Below are positions 1 to 11,200 of a stretch of DNA of 27,057 bases, piece after piece. A program made the translations under genes and the position numbers. Origin of the DNA: Chara braunii (taxonomy: Eukaryota; Streptophyta; Charophyceae; Charales; Characeae); assembly GCA_003427395.1 (NCBI GenBank), contig BFEA01000273.1, forward strand, positions 1,221,750 through 1,248,806, given 5' to 3'. The first letter of the stretch is position 1, and every line of letters begins with the position of its first letter. The notes under the pieces are model-generated. The model saw nothing but the letters and a program-made list of their open reading frames with translations. It did not search any database and was not told the origin of the DNA.

Positions 1-163
1 ATTTTTTTATTTCACCCTACAAGTCCACAACACCTTAGCATCGGAAAACATCAAGGTTCACTACTGCGGGCCACCCTGCCACCAAAGGGCGCCGTTTGCA
101 ACGACATTTTCACGCACTTGTAAACTCCCTTACGGGGGACCTCTTCAAAAGTTTTTAACTGAT

Positions 164-259
164 ACACATGTTGGAAACATGTTGGAAACATGTTGAAAAT
201 ATGTTGATCACATGTTGAAAACATATCAGCCACATGTTGGCAAACAATTGGAAACATGC
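164..259. repeat. degenerate short minisatellite
   Basis: About seven degenerate copies of an 11-15 bp unit built around the words acatgttggaa and acatgttgaaa. Spacing is irregular and the copies have diverged, so this is an old tandem repeat. The frame open across it is a by-product of the repetition. Confidence 0.7.
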
Positions 260-310
260 AACGAGTCCGTCTAAACGATTGTCCGCACCATTTCACTCTC
301 TTCATACGTT

Positions 311-338
311 GGTTTCAACTTGTGTGTAAGTTGAAACC
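311..338. repeat. perfect 11-bp inverted repeat (hairpin)
   Basis: The arm ggtttcaactt (311-321) is matched exactly by its reverse complement aagttgaaacc (328-338) across a 6-nt gtgtgt loop. No flanking gene gives it an obvious role. It could be a small stem-loop or a remnant of a terminal inverted repeat. Confidence 0.75.
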
Positions 339-2387
339 ATGATGAAAATTTGGCACAATTTCTCTGTTGTTGGCGGTCTGTACAATGCTTGCCCTCCTCC
401 TTCAGCCCGAGTCTGCATTGTGCCCCTCTAGTTGGGTCTGGGACGCAAGGTTCACTTGGGTCATGATGTTGTTATAGCTTCCGTCGTTGCCCCAGTTCGG
501 TCCGCTTAGTTGTGAGTCCGTTTGTTGCTCCTCGTTGTCCACTTCCTTCTCTATAAAATTTCCAGGTTTGCTTGGTTGTGCAACCTTCCGCTGCTTCTTG
601 TTGTCCGCTTCATTGTTAAGGAGAACGACATGTCCCTCGGATGCTTCTTCCTTTTTGTACGTTGCCCTCACGATTGAGACAAATTGATGAGACCAAAATC
701 GATTAATCAGTTACGAATCCTTCAATGATTGAACAGTTTCGTTTTACTCATGACCACTACCCGTCGTCACAACAAAACCGGCTTTACATAGAAGAAAAGA
801 GGAAAGACAACGATATTTCTTCGTCACAGTCCCTCTGCAAGGATAGGCAAACTCCACAAATCCCGACCGAGTCATCCAAGAGGCTGCACCGACTTAAGCA
901 TCAAACCACAAGAATTGTGTTCTCTAGCTTAAAGCATAGGTGAGAGAGCAATACCTCATATCCTGAATCGTCTGAGAGACCGACCTTCCTTCTCCCATTC
1001 GGTCACTCAATGTTATTGAACGCTAGTAGATTGCACGCTTTACTCGCCTATAACGGAGATCAACTCAACTGGTTGAGCGTTATTACCACCGTTTTCTCGA
1101 AAAATGCGAAAGTCGATTCCCATCAGTCGAAGCAGTCCAGAGTCATGAAAACCGATAGAGAGAGGCAGAGAGATGAAGGGACAGGAGGGTCGGAGATGAG
1201 AACCAAAACACGATGCTGCCCACTACGAGTTCGTACCGATGTGGGCGGCCCCGGGAAACCTGTCCGGACAGTGTTGACCTGGTTCGACTCAGCCGTGCCA
1301 AATGCTCGACTATCCGGATTAGTTCGTCAAACACTTCTTTCGATTACGAAAGGCAGCGCCAGTGACTACTACTAGGATTGATCGCAGGCGGAGAATGGCC
1401 GAGCCTGACTATTCTTTCTCTTCTAACCCATAGGCTACAAAATTCACTTTGAAGATACTTACTACGGTAATTGGCCAACGTTACGAATTGTCTGCTGCTT
1501 GTCTAGGAAGAGTGGTTGTACAACTTGCCTCGTTAGACAAAACCGAAACAGTTAGTACCGTGAGAAGGTGTCCCCCTTCCTCGTTAGGGCAAACCTGATT
1601 TACCAAACTCTAAATAAGTTATCCCGCTTCACAAACTCTCTCAATTCTACTGGGTGAGATTGTCGAGGAAGGAAGGCGGGATAGGGGTAGCTTTGGGAAG
1701 TTTGGGAGACGGGGCCTGCCCCACCTTCACCTCGAGGGAAGACCGCCTCTACTTCCCCGTGGTGAGATTCATGGCCCAATCGGTTGCTACGATGATAGAG
1801 CACCTCTCATTATGATGGTTTTCACAAGCGATCAGGATAATAGCGTGACCTCGTCATGATGGATTTCACAGCCTATTCGAAACTTTCGGATTTTGGTAAT
1901 CTACTTCGCTCATTGTCGATCAGGCTGGCCCTATTGAAAAAACTGGTCCAGGTGCTTACATGAGTCAACTTCCTTCCTTCAAGATTCGTGTTAATTTATC
2001 TAAACAATGCATAATTACCATGGTAACTTCCGCGGCAAAGTACTGTCTGCGCAGTAAACCTTCCCAAGCCTGGCGTTCATCGTCTACTTCACCTTCTATC
2101 AACCCCATAGTTGGTTACAGATGAGCATTGGCTATGGAGTATCCTACTACCCTAAGCAGACTGTTCAACGAGGAGAATGCGCCGAGGCATCGCCTCTGCC
2201 CTCGATGGGGGGCGTGCATCAACTCTGTCCTGCTCCCCGTCACAGTGGTGAGGTCCGCAGGCGAACAACGTTGCACACGGTCAATGCGTAACGACGCTGA
2301 TACCGGAGCGCTGACGCTATTCGCCCGGTACCCACGCTTGGGCTATAAAAGATTTTCAATTTTCACGTTTATCATGTAAAGCCCCGA
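339..2387. other. unassigned sequence, no supportable gene
   Basis: I see no convincing gene here. A - strand frame, open from about 714 to 402, reads as a hydrophilic peptide rich in Glu, Asn and Gln. It has no recognisable motif and the opposite strand is also open. A TATAAAA-like word occurs at 2344-2350, but nothing downstream supports a promoter. Confidence 0.5.
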
Positions 2388-2432
2388 GGGCCCCTTTTTT
2401 TCTTAAAAAGGAAAATAAAAAAAGGGTGCCCC
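2388..2432. repeat. imperfect inverted repeat, pyrimidine arm then purine arm
   Basis: A gggcccc plus T-run arm is followed about 8 nt later by an A-run plus agggtgccc arm that is nearly its reverse complement. The A/T tracts make part of the match expected by chance. No associated gene was seen. Confidence 0.5.
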
Positions 2433-4092
2433 CTACCTGCAACGCTCCTGTCGAGGTCGTACCGCTCGAGCACCCACTTCCGTGAGGGAGTCGCAGCGAC
2501 AGAGGTGCAACCCCTACCGCCTCAACCCCTACCGCCTTGACCTCACTCTCTCGCACCGGAACGACACGAACCAGGATTGTACCGGGTTGATGCATCCAAC
2601 AGTGATTTAGCATCTATGGTGGCACCGTAGTGTTGTGGTTAGAAATGGCGAGCCTCCTTCAGTTCAGCAAGTGCTCCATCGAGTGAAGGCAGACCTTCGA
2701 CACATCATCTGCTTGGATTGGGGCAAAAAGTTGCGTGCTGGGCTCACATGGTTCCGCCGTCATAGGGCCAGCCACCCCTCCTTGGTATCTGTTGATACCT
2801 GCACCAGAGATTTTCAACATATGTTTTTTTTCCTTTGGATTTTCTTTACGTACCCTCCCTTCTTTTCCCTCTTTTTTCGGTTTAAGCCAGGCTTATAGAC
2901 TGTTCATTTCGACATCTACTTGTCCCTTGCTGGCTTAGGTACTACGATTCCCCATGTCAAGACAGTCTTTTTTGGCTTTTTTTGTATTATTTCATCCCCC
3001 TGTAGCTTTGGGCGACCTTGCTTCCCCTGAATCTGGAACCTGTACCATTGTATTTTTGGCCTTGGGCACTGGGCCCTAATAAAAACACAGTTCTGGTAGA
3101 CAGAGTAACATACATATATATTACTACTATGTATATATCTTTGTATATGTACGTAAAACCCCAGGAGACCTTGTTAGGGATAGTGATACGAGCCCCCACA
3201 CCTAGTAGGCTGGCCACAGGGTCCAATCGAGGGGGAGCAGCACGTGCCCAAAAATGGGTCCAGCGTCCAAGTATAGTTCCTCATGCCAAAGGTTTGCGCA
3301 TGCTGCAACCTGCCTCTTCAATCCGAAAAGGACCACCTGATCTAACTTGGCCATTGGTAGCCGAGCTGCAACAAACTTCCTCGGCCATCACACGACAACA
3401 CTCCGATGCTTGCACCGTTCTCTTCGATAGCTAACCCTCTCTCCGAAAGCTTCCTCGCCATGCTCGCCATTGTGAATGTCTCCAATAGCTTCCCCTCCAT
3501 CGCTCTCCACCGCCCGTACACAACCAAACCATGCACTGCCCTGCCCCACCCCTTGGGCAAGAAACGAACGCTCCACCAAAAACATGTCGACTACCAGAGC
3601 ACAAGGCTCCCGAACGCTGACACATATGTGCGCCACAACACACAGCTCCCGAACGTGGACTCATTTCCACAAACCTGTTCACCCTCCAAAGCCAAAAAAA
3701 AAACTTTGTCCCCCCTGACCGGCCCCCTTGAATGTTAACGAACACCATGCAACTTACACCCTTCGTCCGAATCTGGACACGTTTTGACGTACCCGTGCAC
3801 TCTGCACAACGAAAGAAAAATTTGTCAGCTATGAATGATGGCATGGCACATGACCCATACCACGGCCCCCCGCTCTCCCCATCCCCAACAGCTCCACCAT
3901 ATAACCCTGAGGTTAATGACCTGTATGTGGACCAACACGTAACCGAAATCCGCCGAAACACAGACGTCTTCCAGGCCGCATGCGTTGATGTCACTGGCCA
4001 CGTCCCTAAGAAAGGGAAGGTCATTTGGCACAGTAGGCACAACCGCAAAAAAGGGAAAAAAAAAAAAAAAACTCAAAAATTACTCTCCACCC
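2433..4092. other. unassigned sequence with A/T tracts
   Basis: This stretch holds poly-T and AT-rich patches (2820-2890, 3105-3155) and an A16 run at 4056-4071 just before the SINE. Frames are open on both strands across 3400-4050, including a 205-codon - strand frame, but none has a recognisable motif. The A16 run could be the tail of an older retroposon next to which the SINE inserted. Confidence 0.45.
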
Positions 4093-4261
4093 AAGAGCCT
4101 AGCTCAGTGGGTACACCCATGAACTGTTGAAATACAGACCTGTGTTCGAATCCAAATGATGAAACTTGATGAGTAAAACCAACTACTAATAGGGCTGGTC
4201 AGCTCAATGCTAATATCTCAAGGCCGTCGTCCTTTAAAAAAAAAAAAAAAAAAAAAAAAAA
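4093..4261 (+). mobile_element. tRNA-derived SINE with poly(A) tail
   Basis: An RNA polymerase III A box, tagctcagtgg (4100-4110), and a B box, tgttcgaatcc (4143-4153), are both near-perfect. They are 43 nt apart, as in a tRNA gene. The acceptor and T stems implied by these positions do not pair, so this is a tRNA-derived head and not a working tRNA gene. About 80 nt of tRNA-unrelated body follows, then a run of 26 A (4236-4261). Head, body and A-tail of about 170 bp match a short plant-type SINE, copied in trans by LINE machinery. I could not find a clear target-site duplication; the A-rich left flank hides any. Confidence 0.72.
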
Positions 4262-5654
4262 GTTGCCTATTCGACTTGCATCTACAACAACGGAAAGGGT
4301 TGCATTCACTACAAAATAAGCAAAAATACAAAACTCGAAAATTCAAATAATATTAAAAAAACATTAAAAAAACTGCAAAAACGAAAAAGAAAAGAAAGAA
4401 CCTCGGACTTCGAGAGAGACAGGGGGCGACTGCGCTAATGTTGCGCTAACGATAGTCGCTCCGAACCGGCGCTGGCACGAACGTACGGTACTCCGTGTTG
4501 TTTGGTTTGGTATGGCCATGTCCTATCTCGTCGCCAACCCCGCCATCGTTGACGGGGAAGCGGAGGTCTCATCCTACTCGCGAGTCGTGAGTATCAGCTA
4601 TGCCGGTTATAGCCCTATCCGAGGTAGCCTGAGATGTTTAGGAGTCATCGAATTTTAGCTGGCGAAGTAAGAACAGTGGTCGGAAGAATAAATTTCTCCA
4701 TGTTGATCTATGGAGAGTTGTCATCATCAGGTATTAAGTTGAGAAGACGTTGGAAAATGCAGTCAAAGAAGAGGATAGTCATCGGCCTGGGGCGTGGTTG
4801 GAACTCAAGTATATGATGGAAGCCTTGGAGTATTCGATAATCGCCTCAGAGGGGAGGAGTTGGCGAGAATGGAGGGGGGCTCGTTGAGATAGTGTACGAA
4901 GGGGAGAGGTCTGAGGGAGGAGCACTAATGCTCTCTCATCATAGTAGGGCGTCTTAAAAGCGGACATTATCCTTTTAAGTCTGGAAGACCCTGGAGACTG
5001 TCGGCAAGGGATAAGGTCAATAGTGTCTCGTTCCTAGGGTATTTAAATACATGGAGACAATCCTAAGGGAACTTGACAGTGCCGTGGAAGAGAGGGAGAG
5101 GCGAAAAAGAGGAAGTGTCGGCAGTACCTATGGCTAAAGAGAGGGGGTTAGACAAAGTAATTTAAGTAAGATTAAAGGCAGTTTTAGTTGGGAGAAGTGC
5201 GACGATTAGAAAACCCCACCTCGTGGAGTTGAAGGTCAAGGCTAGAGGGTCACCCAAGGTCTCGAGAGAAACCAAGCAGAAACTCACTCTGGCTATTCGG
5301 ATGTCGATAGTTGGGGTAGCGAAGCGGGAAGAAGAGCTCGATCCGGTTGGAAGTAGGTACACAGGGCAACATAGTACGAAGATATTAATTCTTATCTTGT
5401 ACCAAGGTCCTACGGAGAAGAGTCAGGAGAACAACATATAATGGGATTTGAATGATGGGCTCCGTTAAAACCTAGTATTCATAAGTAAATGGAGCCTGCG
5501 GTTGATCACCCAGCGATACGGCATCGAAGAAATAATGGTGGACTAAGGGGAGCATTCGTGTATAAGATTTTGTGCACGGTGCCTCGCCTATAATAAATCG
5601 CTTATCCGGGTAAGAAACCAGGCACAGGGGAAAGCACAACGAGGGAGTGAGTAG
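4262..5654. other. unassigned, purine-rich towards the LINE
   Basis: An AT-rich first part is followed by AG-rich sequence from about 4630 onwards. The composition resembles the LINE sense strand, so some of it may be LINE 5' untranslated region or an older nested fragment. I could not find the 5' boundary. No frame with a recognisable motif was seen. Confidence 0.4.
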
Positions 5655-5849
5655 GGAGGGGGAGAGATCGATTCAGTACCAGCCAATTCTGTGGGGACCA
5701 GGTTGCATCATCGGATTAGGAAGCAAAGTCAAATCAAAAGGGGGCAACAAATTTTGGTCCAAGTGATAAATGGAGGTGGAAGACGATGGGCAAGGGGGGG
5801 AGGTCGAAGATTACCCCCACCTCGCCCTCCAGAAGTTAATTTTTGGTCG

Positions 5850-8231
5850 ATGGAGAACAGAGTCAGGCGTTCAATCGGCCAATGCTATGATAAGGGAGTA
5901 GTACAGATGGTGGAGAATGTGGGGGAGGTTGTGGAGGACGAGAGGGGCAAAAGGTTTAAAGTTAACGAATCCTACGACACAATCAAAGAAATGTGGCTTA
6001 AGGAACGAACTGGTATATTTATATTCCATGACGAGGTCAGAGATTTGACAAGGAGCGTGAAGGAAGACTTGATCAGAGCGCACGAGGACGGCTGGATGGC
6101 GAGGAGGTTGTTTGATCCAAACATAAGAAGGGGGAGAATTAAGTTTGAAGGCCCGAACGTGATCTCATATGTTGCTAAAGTGATAAAAGTGTCAACATGG
6201 TTGATACAAAAGGCAACGATTAAGTTGGGGCTGAGAGGTAAAGAATACACGGTACTAGTAAAACCATGGTTGACCAAGCCGGAACTGAAAGAATTAAAGT
6301 TGAGGGAAGCTGAAACTAACTTTTGGATCGTGGCACTTCAAGTCCCGCTGGACGCAATGTGCTATCTGTTGGCGGCGGCGGAGGGCCTGTTTGGAGGGGT
6401 GAAGTGTATGCATCCGCCAGAAGCAGACAGAACGAAACCCAAGTTGATGAACATAAAACTGGACATGGATTCCATGGCATGATTCCGAGTGGAGAACTCT
6501 CTGGCAATTGAATCTCCAAAAGGCGAACTATGGACGGTGGACATCGCTACTCCATATTCAGACTGGTGCAAAAAATGCAGATGGTATTTTCATACGGAAG
6601 AGGAGTGTCCCAAACAAGGTGAAGCTGGCCCTAGACGCAGTTGGATGAACTCCAGGCTTCCCCAACAGGGACCTCCAGCAAGCCAATCGCAGCCTCAGGG
6701 CTCCGGGCAACATACTCCGGCTCCTGTGCCGCAGCCAGCAGTTCAACCAGTACGGCGAGCCGAACAAACCACGATGCAAGGAAGGACTCCGTCAGGGGCC
6801 ACCCCCCAACACTCTCAGAGCCAGCGACGAGGGGGTATTGATCCGGATATGCAGGGAGGGTACCGGGTTCCAGCCAGTCTGCGAGCAGGGACACAAGGTA
6901 CGATGGGCCCGACCATGATGTACGATGGACATGGCTACATGCAGGCAGCCCCCTCTTACCCCCCGCCGAGTGGAAGCACCCTAATAGCTCCATGGGCACC
7001 CTAGACTTACTCCCCCATGTGGGTTGATAACCCATGAAGGATGCCAGCTCCCAACCAAGAGGTGTTTCTACAACAACAGTATGTAGCTACAGGGGGGCCC
7101 GCTCAGTTTCAGGGGGGATGCGAGGTGCCAGGGTGTCAGACAGTACATCCACAAGCTACGACTATCCGTCCGGTCCCAAGGAGAGGGGAGCAAGCTCTGT
7201 ACGGGGGTGTGGAAGCAGTGCCTACAGCAACACAGTTCCAGGGCAGACAGTGGGAGACCCTTGGGCATTCTAAATTCCGAGGTTAGGAGGCTCGGGGTCT
7301 TAGTGGGGCACAGGGAGGGAACTCAGGGTCAGGGAGAGGTTATCCGAAGTCTAGGAGAGGGAGGCAGACAGAAACCAAGAACAGTGGGTCGAAGTTATCC
7401 TCCGCGTCTAGATCAAGAGTGATGATGGGTAGCGAGTTCATTGGGGATGAAAGGGCATTGAGAGGTTCCGGTTTCCTCCAGACAGAGGGATCAGAGTCAT
7501 CGAGGGGTAGCTCCAGGGGTTTAGCGGGGAGGAGAGAGGGTGACTCAGACACCTCTAGCAAACGGGGATACAGAACAAAACAGAGAGACCCACGACTAAT
7601 AGAAAGGAGGATGGTTTCGTTAGTCTGCACTATGATAGGCGACACAACGTTTTTCCTGGGATTGACCCAATCTGATGGCAGGCCCTATCTTCCATCAGTC
7701 TCCACAAATAGAACACCGCTCCCAGGGGAAATCCTGACACGAACAAAGTTTCTGTTCGGGGACATTTTTCCAATCAGGATAATACCCAGATCAATGATGG
7801 TGAGCTGTCTGGTCCCCTTGGAAGGAAGAATTTCGAAGTTCTATTTTCCTATATTGGATGCCCGGCTGGACTCCCCCACAGCAGAGGCTCTGACACAGGT
7901 GGGGGTAAAGTGGTTTCACCTGGACACTGTGAGGGAAGCCAACAATCATGAACTGGAAGCCATCTCAATATCTCAGGAGGTGTCAACGTTATTACTGTTG
8001 AATGCGAATGAAAAACTGGCAGAGAATGTAAATCTCTGGTCGAAGTTTGTGTTGAACTCTCTGCCGAAGATCTGGCGATCCTCCTCCCAGCTGAGCCAAT
8101 CGGGAGGCAGTTCTAGGCAGAGCCCCATGCGACAGTCCCCAGCCCAAGGTGATCGAAGGTGGGGAGACGATCAACCAGAATCCCGCATCCAAGACCACGC
8201 GGTGGAAAGAACTACAGATGGTGAAGCTTAA
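5850..8231 (+). pseudogene. LINE ORF1 (gag-like RNA-binding protein), four in-frame stops
   Basis: One frame is open for about 793 codons apart from TGA 6480, TAG 7002, TGA 7035 and TAG 7284; no frameshift is needed. ATG 5850 is the first in-frame ATG, but the frame is open back to 5655 and an ATA at 5766 may be a mutated start. The first ~230 residues resemble the DUF4283 region of plant LINE gag proteins, including a WIVALQVPLDAMCY segment. A CCHC knuckle (C-x2-C-x4-H-x4-C) lies at 6567-6608, residues 240-253. A Gln/Pro/Ser/Gly-rich linker follows, then a folded-looking unassigned domain at about residues 585-732. In the family, ORF1 binds element RNA and forms the ribonucleoprotein. Its end overlaps ORF2 by 14 bases. 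Confidence 0.82.
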
Positions 8232-11200
8232 AATAACAACATGGAATGTGAGGGGGCTAGGGGATACTACAGGGAGAGAGAAGAGAAAGCGTGTGAAGTC
8301 ATGGATGTTTGCTCAAAAGGTAGATATCCTATGCCTATAAGAGACGAAGCTGGGAGAGGAGAAGTTTAACTTGATACAAAACTGGTGGGATGGGCCACAG
8401 TTTTGGTTACCAGCACAGGGAACGAAGGGTGGGGTCGCTGCTTCACAGAGACATGCAAGGGGACATTATTGATGTAGAGACAGATCTCTAGGGGAGATGG
8501 ACTTGGGTAAGACTACGTATAGAACCGAAGGAATGGGTAATTTGGATTGTTTATGCTCCATCAGTACCAGCCCCAAGAGCAGAGTTTGGGCGATTGAAAC
8601 CTCTCTTTGGATGAGGCCTTGCGCAAAAACTCCCGCTCAGCAGGAAGAAGTGCCACCGCAGCGCTACTGGATCTGATCCAAAAAAAGGATTTGTCATACC
8701 CCTTTCGCTGGTTGAACCCTGAGGACCCAGGGTATACCTGGTTTTCGGGCATTCGGCGAGAAGGAGACGACAGGGGTGTGGTAAAGCGCAGGCTGGACTA
8801 CTGCTTAGTGGGAAGGGACCTAGCGCAATCGGTTACACAAGTCTGACAGATGTCACACCCCCTGTCAGACCACTAACCGTTTCTGATAGACACGGTTTTG
8901 CGGGGGTCGGTGGAAAGAGGGAAGAGTTATTTTAAGCTAAATGGACAAAATTTGAAAGATCCAAGCTTGAGAAGGTGGGTGTACAAGCACATGGAGGATT
9001 GGCAAGCAGCCAGACCTTCCTTTCCATCCACGACAAAGTGGCTAGATGGCGGTTTAGCAATTATCTCTGGAGTATTGAATGTCCGCTCCAAGATATTAGC
9101 TAGAAAGAGAAACAAGGAGGAGGAGTTGTGCAGAAGGAGAGTGGAGGAGGCAGAAAGAAAAATGGAGCATCATCCAATTTTGGAGCTGGTGTGGGCCAAG
9201 GAGAGGGAAAGCAGGATGGCGGAATGGGATAAGCTACAAATAGAGAGGCAACACAAATGGGAAGAAGTGTTGAAAGTCAAGGGGATTCTCTCTCAGGATA
9301 GAATGACGAGAGACACGTTCCATAGACTTTTGGCGAGCACATCCTTCCACCAAGTGGTGCAATTGAACCATCCGTTCGATCAGGCTGCTCAGCAGGCAAC
9401 CTCCAATGGGGATATGCTGGAATATGCCAAACTTTACTACGCAGACATACTCACGGCTAGAAGGACCCAAGACACAACAGATTCAGACTTGTCACAGGAG
9501 TTGGACATGTGGGAAGACACTTCGGTTCGACTAAGAGAGACAGACAGATTATCGCTGGACAGTTGAGGCCGGTTACAGAGGAGAAATTGAAGCAATCATT
9601 GAAGGTAATGACTTCAGGGAAGTGCCCGTGTCGGGATGGGCTTACAATAGAGTTATACCGAGCGTATTGGGAAGCGCTAGGCCCCCCCCCTTGTGGAAGT
9701 ATTCAATGAAGTATTGCAGGAAGGCAGGTTGGGAGAGGCCATGACACACAGTCGGTCATGTTTAAGAAAGGAGATAAGGCGAATATAAGGAATTATCGCC
9801 CTATCTCAGTCTTGAACGTGAGCTATAAGATATTAGTTAAAACGTTAGCCCTACGGCTAGGTAGAATCCTCCCCGAGCTCGTGGAAAGAGATCAGGGGGT
9901 CTATGTCCAAGGTAGGTCGATTTTTGTCAACATTCTCACAGCTATTGAGAGCATAGAGGTCATTCAATCGGAACAGCTGGACTTTGCGGTACTAATGCTA
10001 GATATGAAAAAAGCCTACGACAGGGCAGGCTGGTCATTCGTATTGACGACACTGAGGAAAATGGGTTTTGGACAGGGTTTCTGCAAGTGGGTTGTGGCGA
10101 TGTATACATGGGTCACCTCAGCAGTTCAAGTGAATGGTCACCTCTCCAACTCGTTCCAGCTGACAAGGTCTCTCCGCCAGGGTTGTCCGTTAGCCCCCTT
10201 ATTGTTCGTCCTACAGTTGGAAGTGTCGCTGAATAGACTCTGAAACCACCTGCGCATCCGCGGCCTACCGCTAGTTGAAGGTAAGGAGTGTAGAACAAAG
10301 GCTCTCGCGGATGATCTGTTCCTGATCTCCGCTAACACAGCAGTTTCAATGGATGCAGTAAAAGAGGTGTTGTCCGAATACTCCCTACTGTCAGAGGCGT
10401 TGGTTAACTGGAATAAGTCCACTTATTTACTGCCAGAAGGGTACAGTCTTCAGGTAGAGGTGGGGATGTAAAAAGTGGACCCAGAAACAGGCGAGCGGTT
10501 CCTGGGTGTACTTGTGAGCACCCAGTTGATGAGCATCACGCAAGGAGCGGTTATACAGCAAAGAGTCGAGGCCAAGCTCAAAGTTTGGGGTGCAAGGTGG
10601 CATTTGTCGCTCTATGGTAGGGCCTTAGCTATCAATGTAGATTCTCTCTCATTTGGTTTGTGGGCTCAGTCAGAGAGTTAGCATCTACAGTGGTGAGAGA
10701 GATCTGGCGTTTGGCTACGAAGTTCCTGTGGAAACCACGAGCTACAGCAGAAGAAGGATTTATGGTTAAGGTTGCGTGGGACTGGGCCTAATGGACATCC
10801 AACGGAAGAACCAAGCGGAGCGAAGGAAATGGATAGCAGAGGTAGCAATAGCGGAAAAAAAGGAGGATTGGATACTACCGGCGGAAATAATATTAATGCA
10901 GGAGTGGCAATTATGTAGGGCAGAGGATGTCTAGCTATGTTTTTTTGTAAATTCGTTTGCAAAAAGAGTTGCACTCGGAGTTCTGGGATGCAGTACGGAG
11001 GGCTTGGCTCCAGCATCCGCCAGAAGTTCAGACTTCCCCTGTAACAAGGGAGGAAGTACTCCGACATGGGTTGTTTGAAAACCAATTCGTTCGGTACGAG
11101 AATGGGTCCCTCCTATTAGTCGATTCCTCATCGGGTTTGTTTGGGAAGGCATGGATCAGAAGAGGTGTGACCAGAATCGCAGATCTCTGGTCAGAGCTGC

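Noticed and set aside
402-714. - strand open stretch of about 100 codons, Asn/Gln/Glu-rich
   Set aside because: No motif and no neighbouring exon signals. It could be a gene fragment but I cannot support it.
2344-2350. TATA-box-like word
   Set aside because: No transcript, LTR or gene follows, and such words occur by chance.
2620-2690. Possible second tRNA-like A box (gtagtgttgtggttag)
   Set aside because: No B box lies at the right distance and there is no A-tail.
3431-4048. 205-codon - strand frame
   Set aside because: No motif, Cys/Trp/Gly-rich in a way that mirrors composition, and the + strand is open over the same bases.
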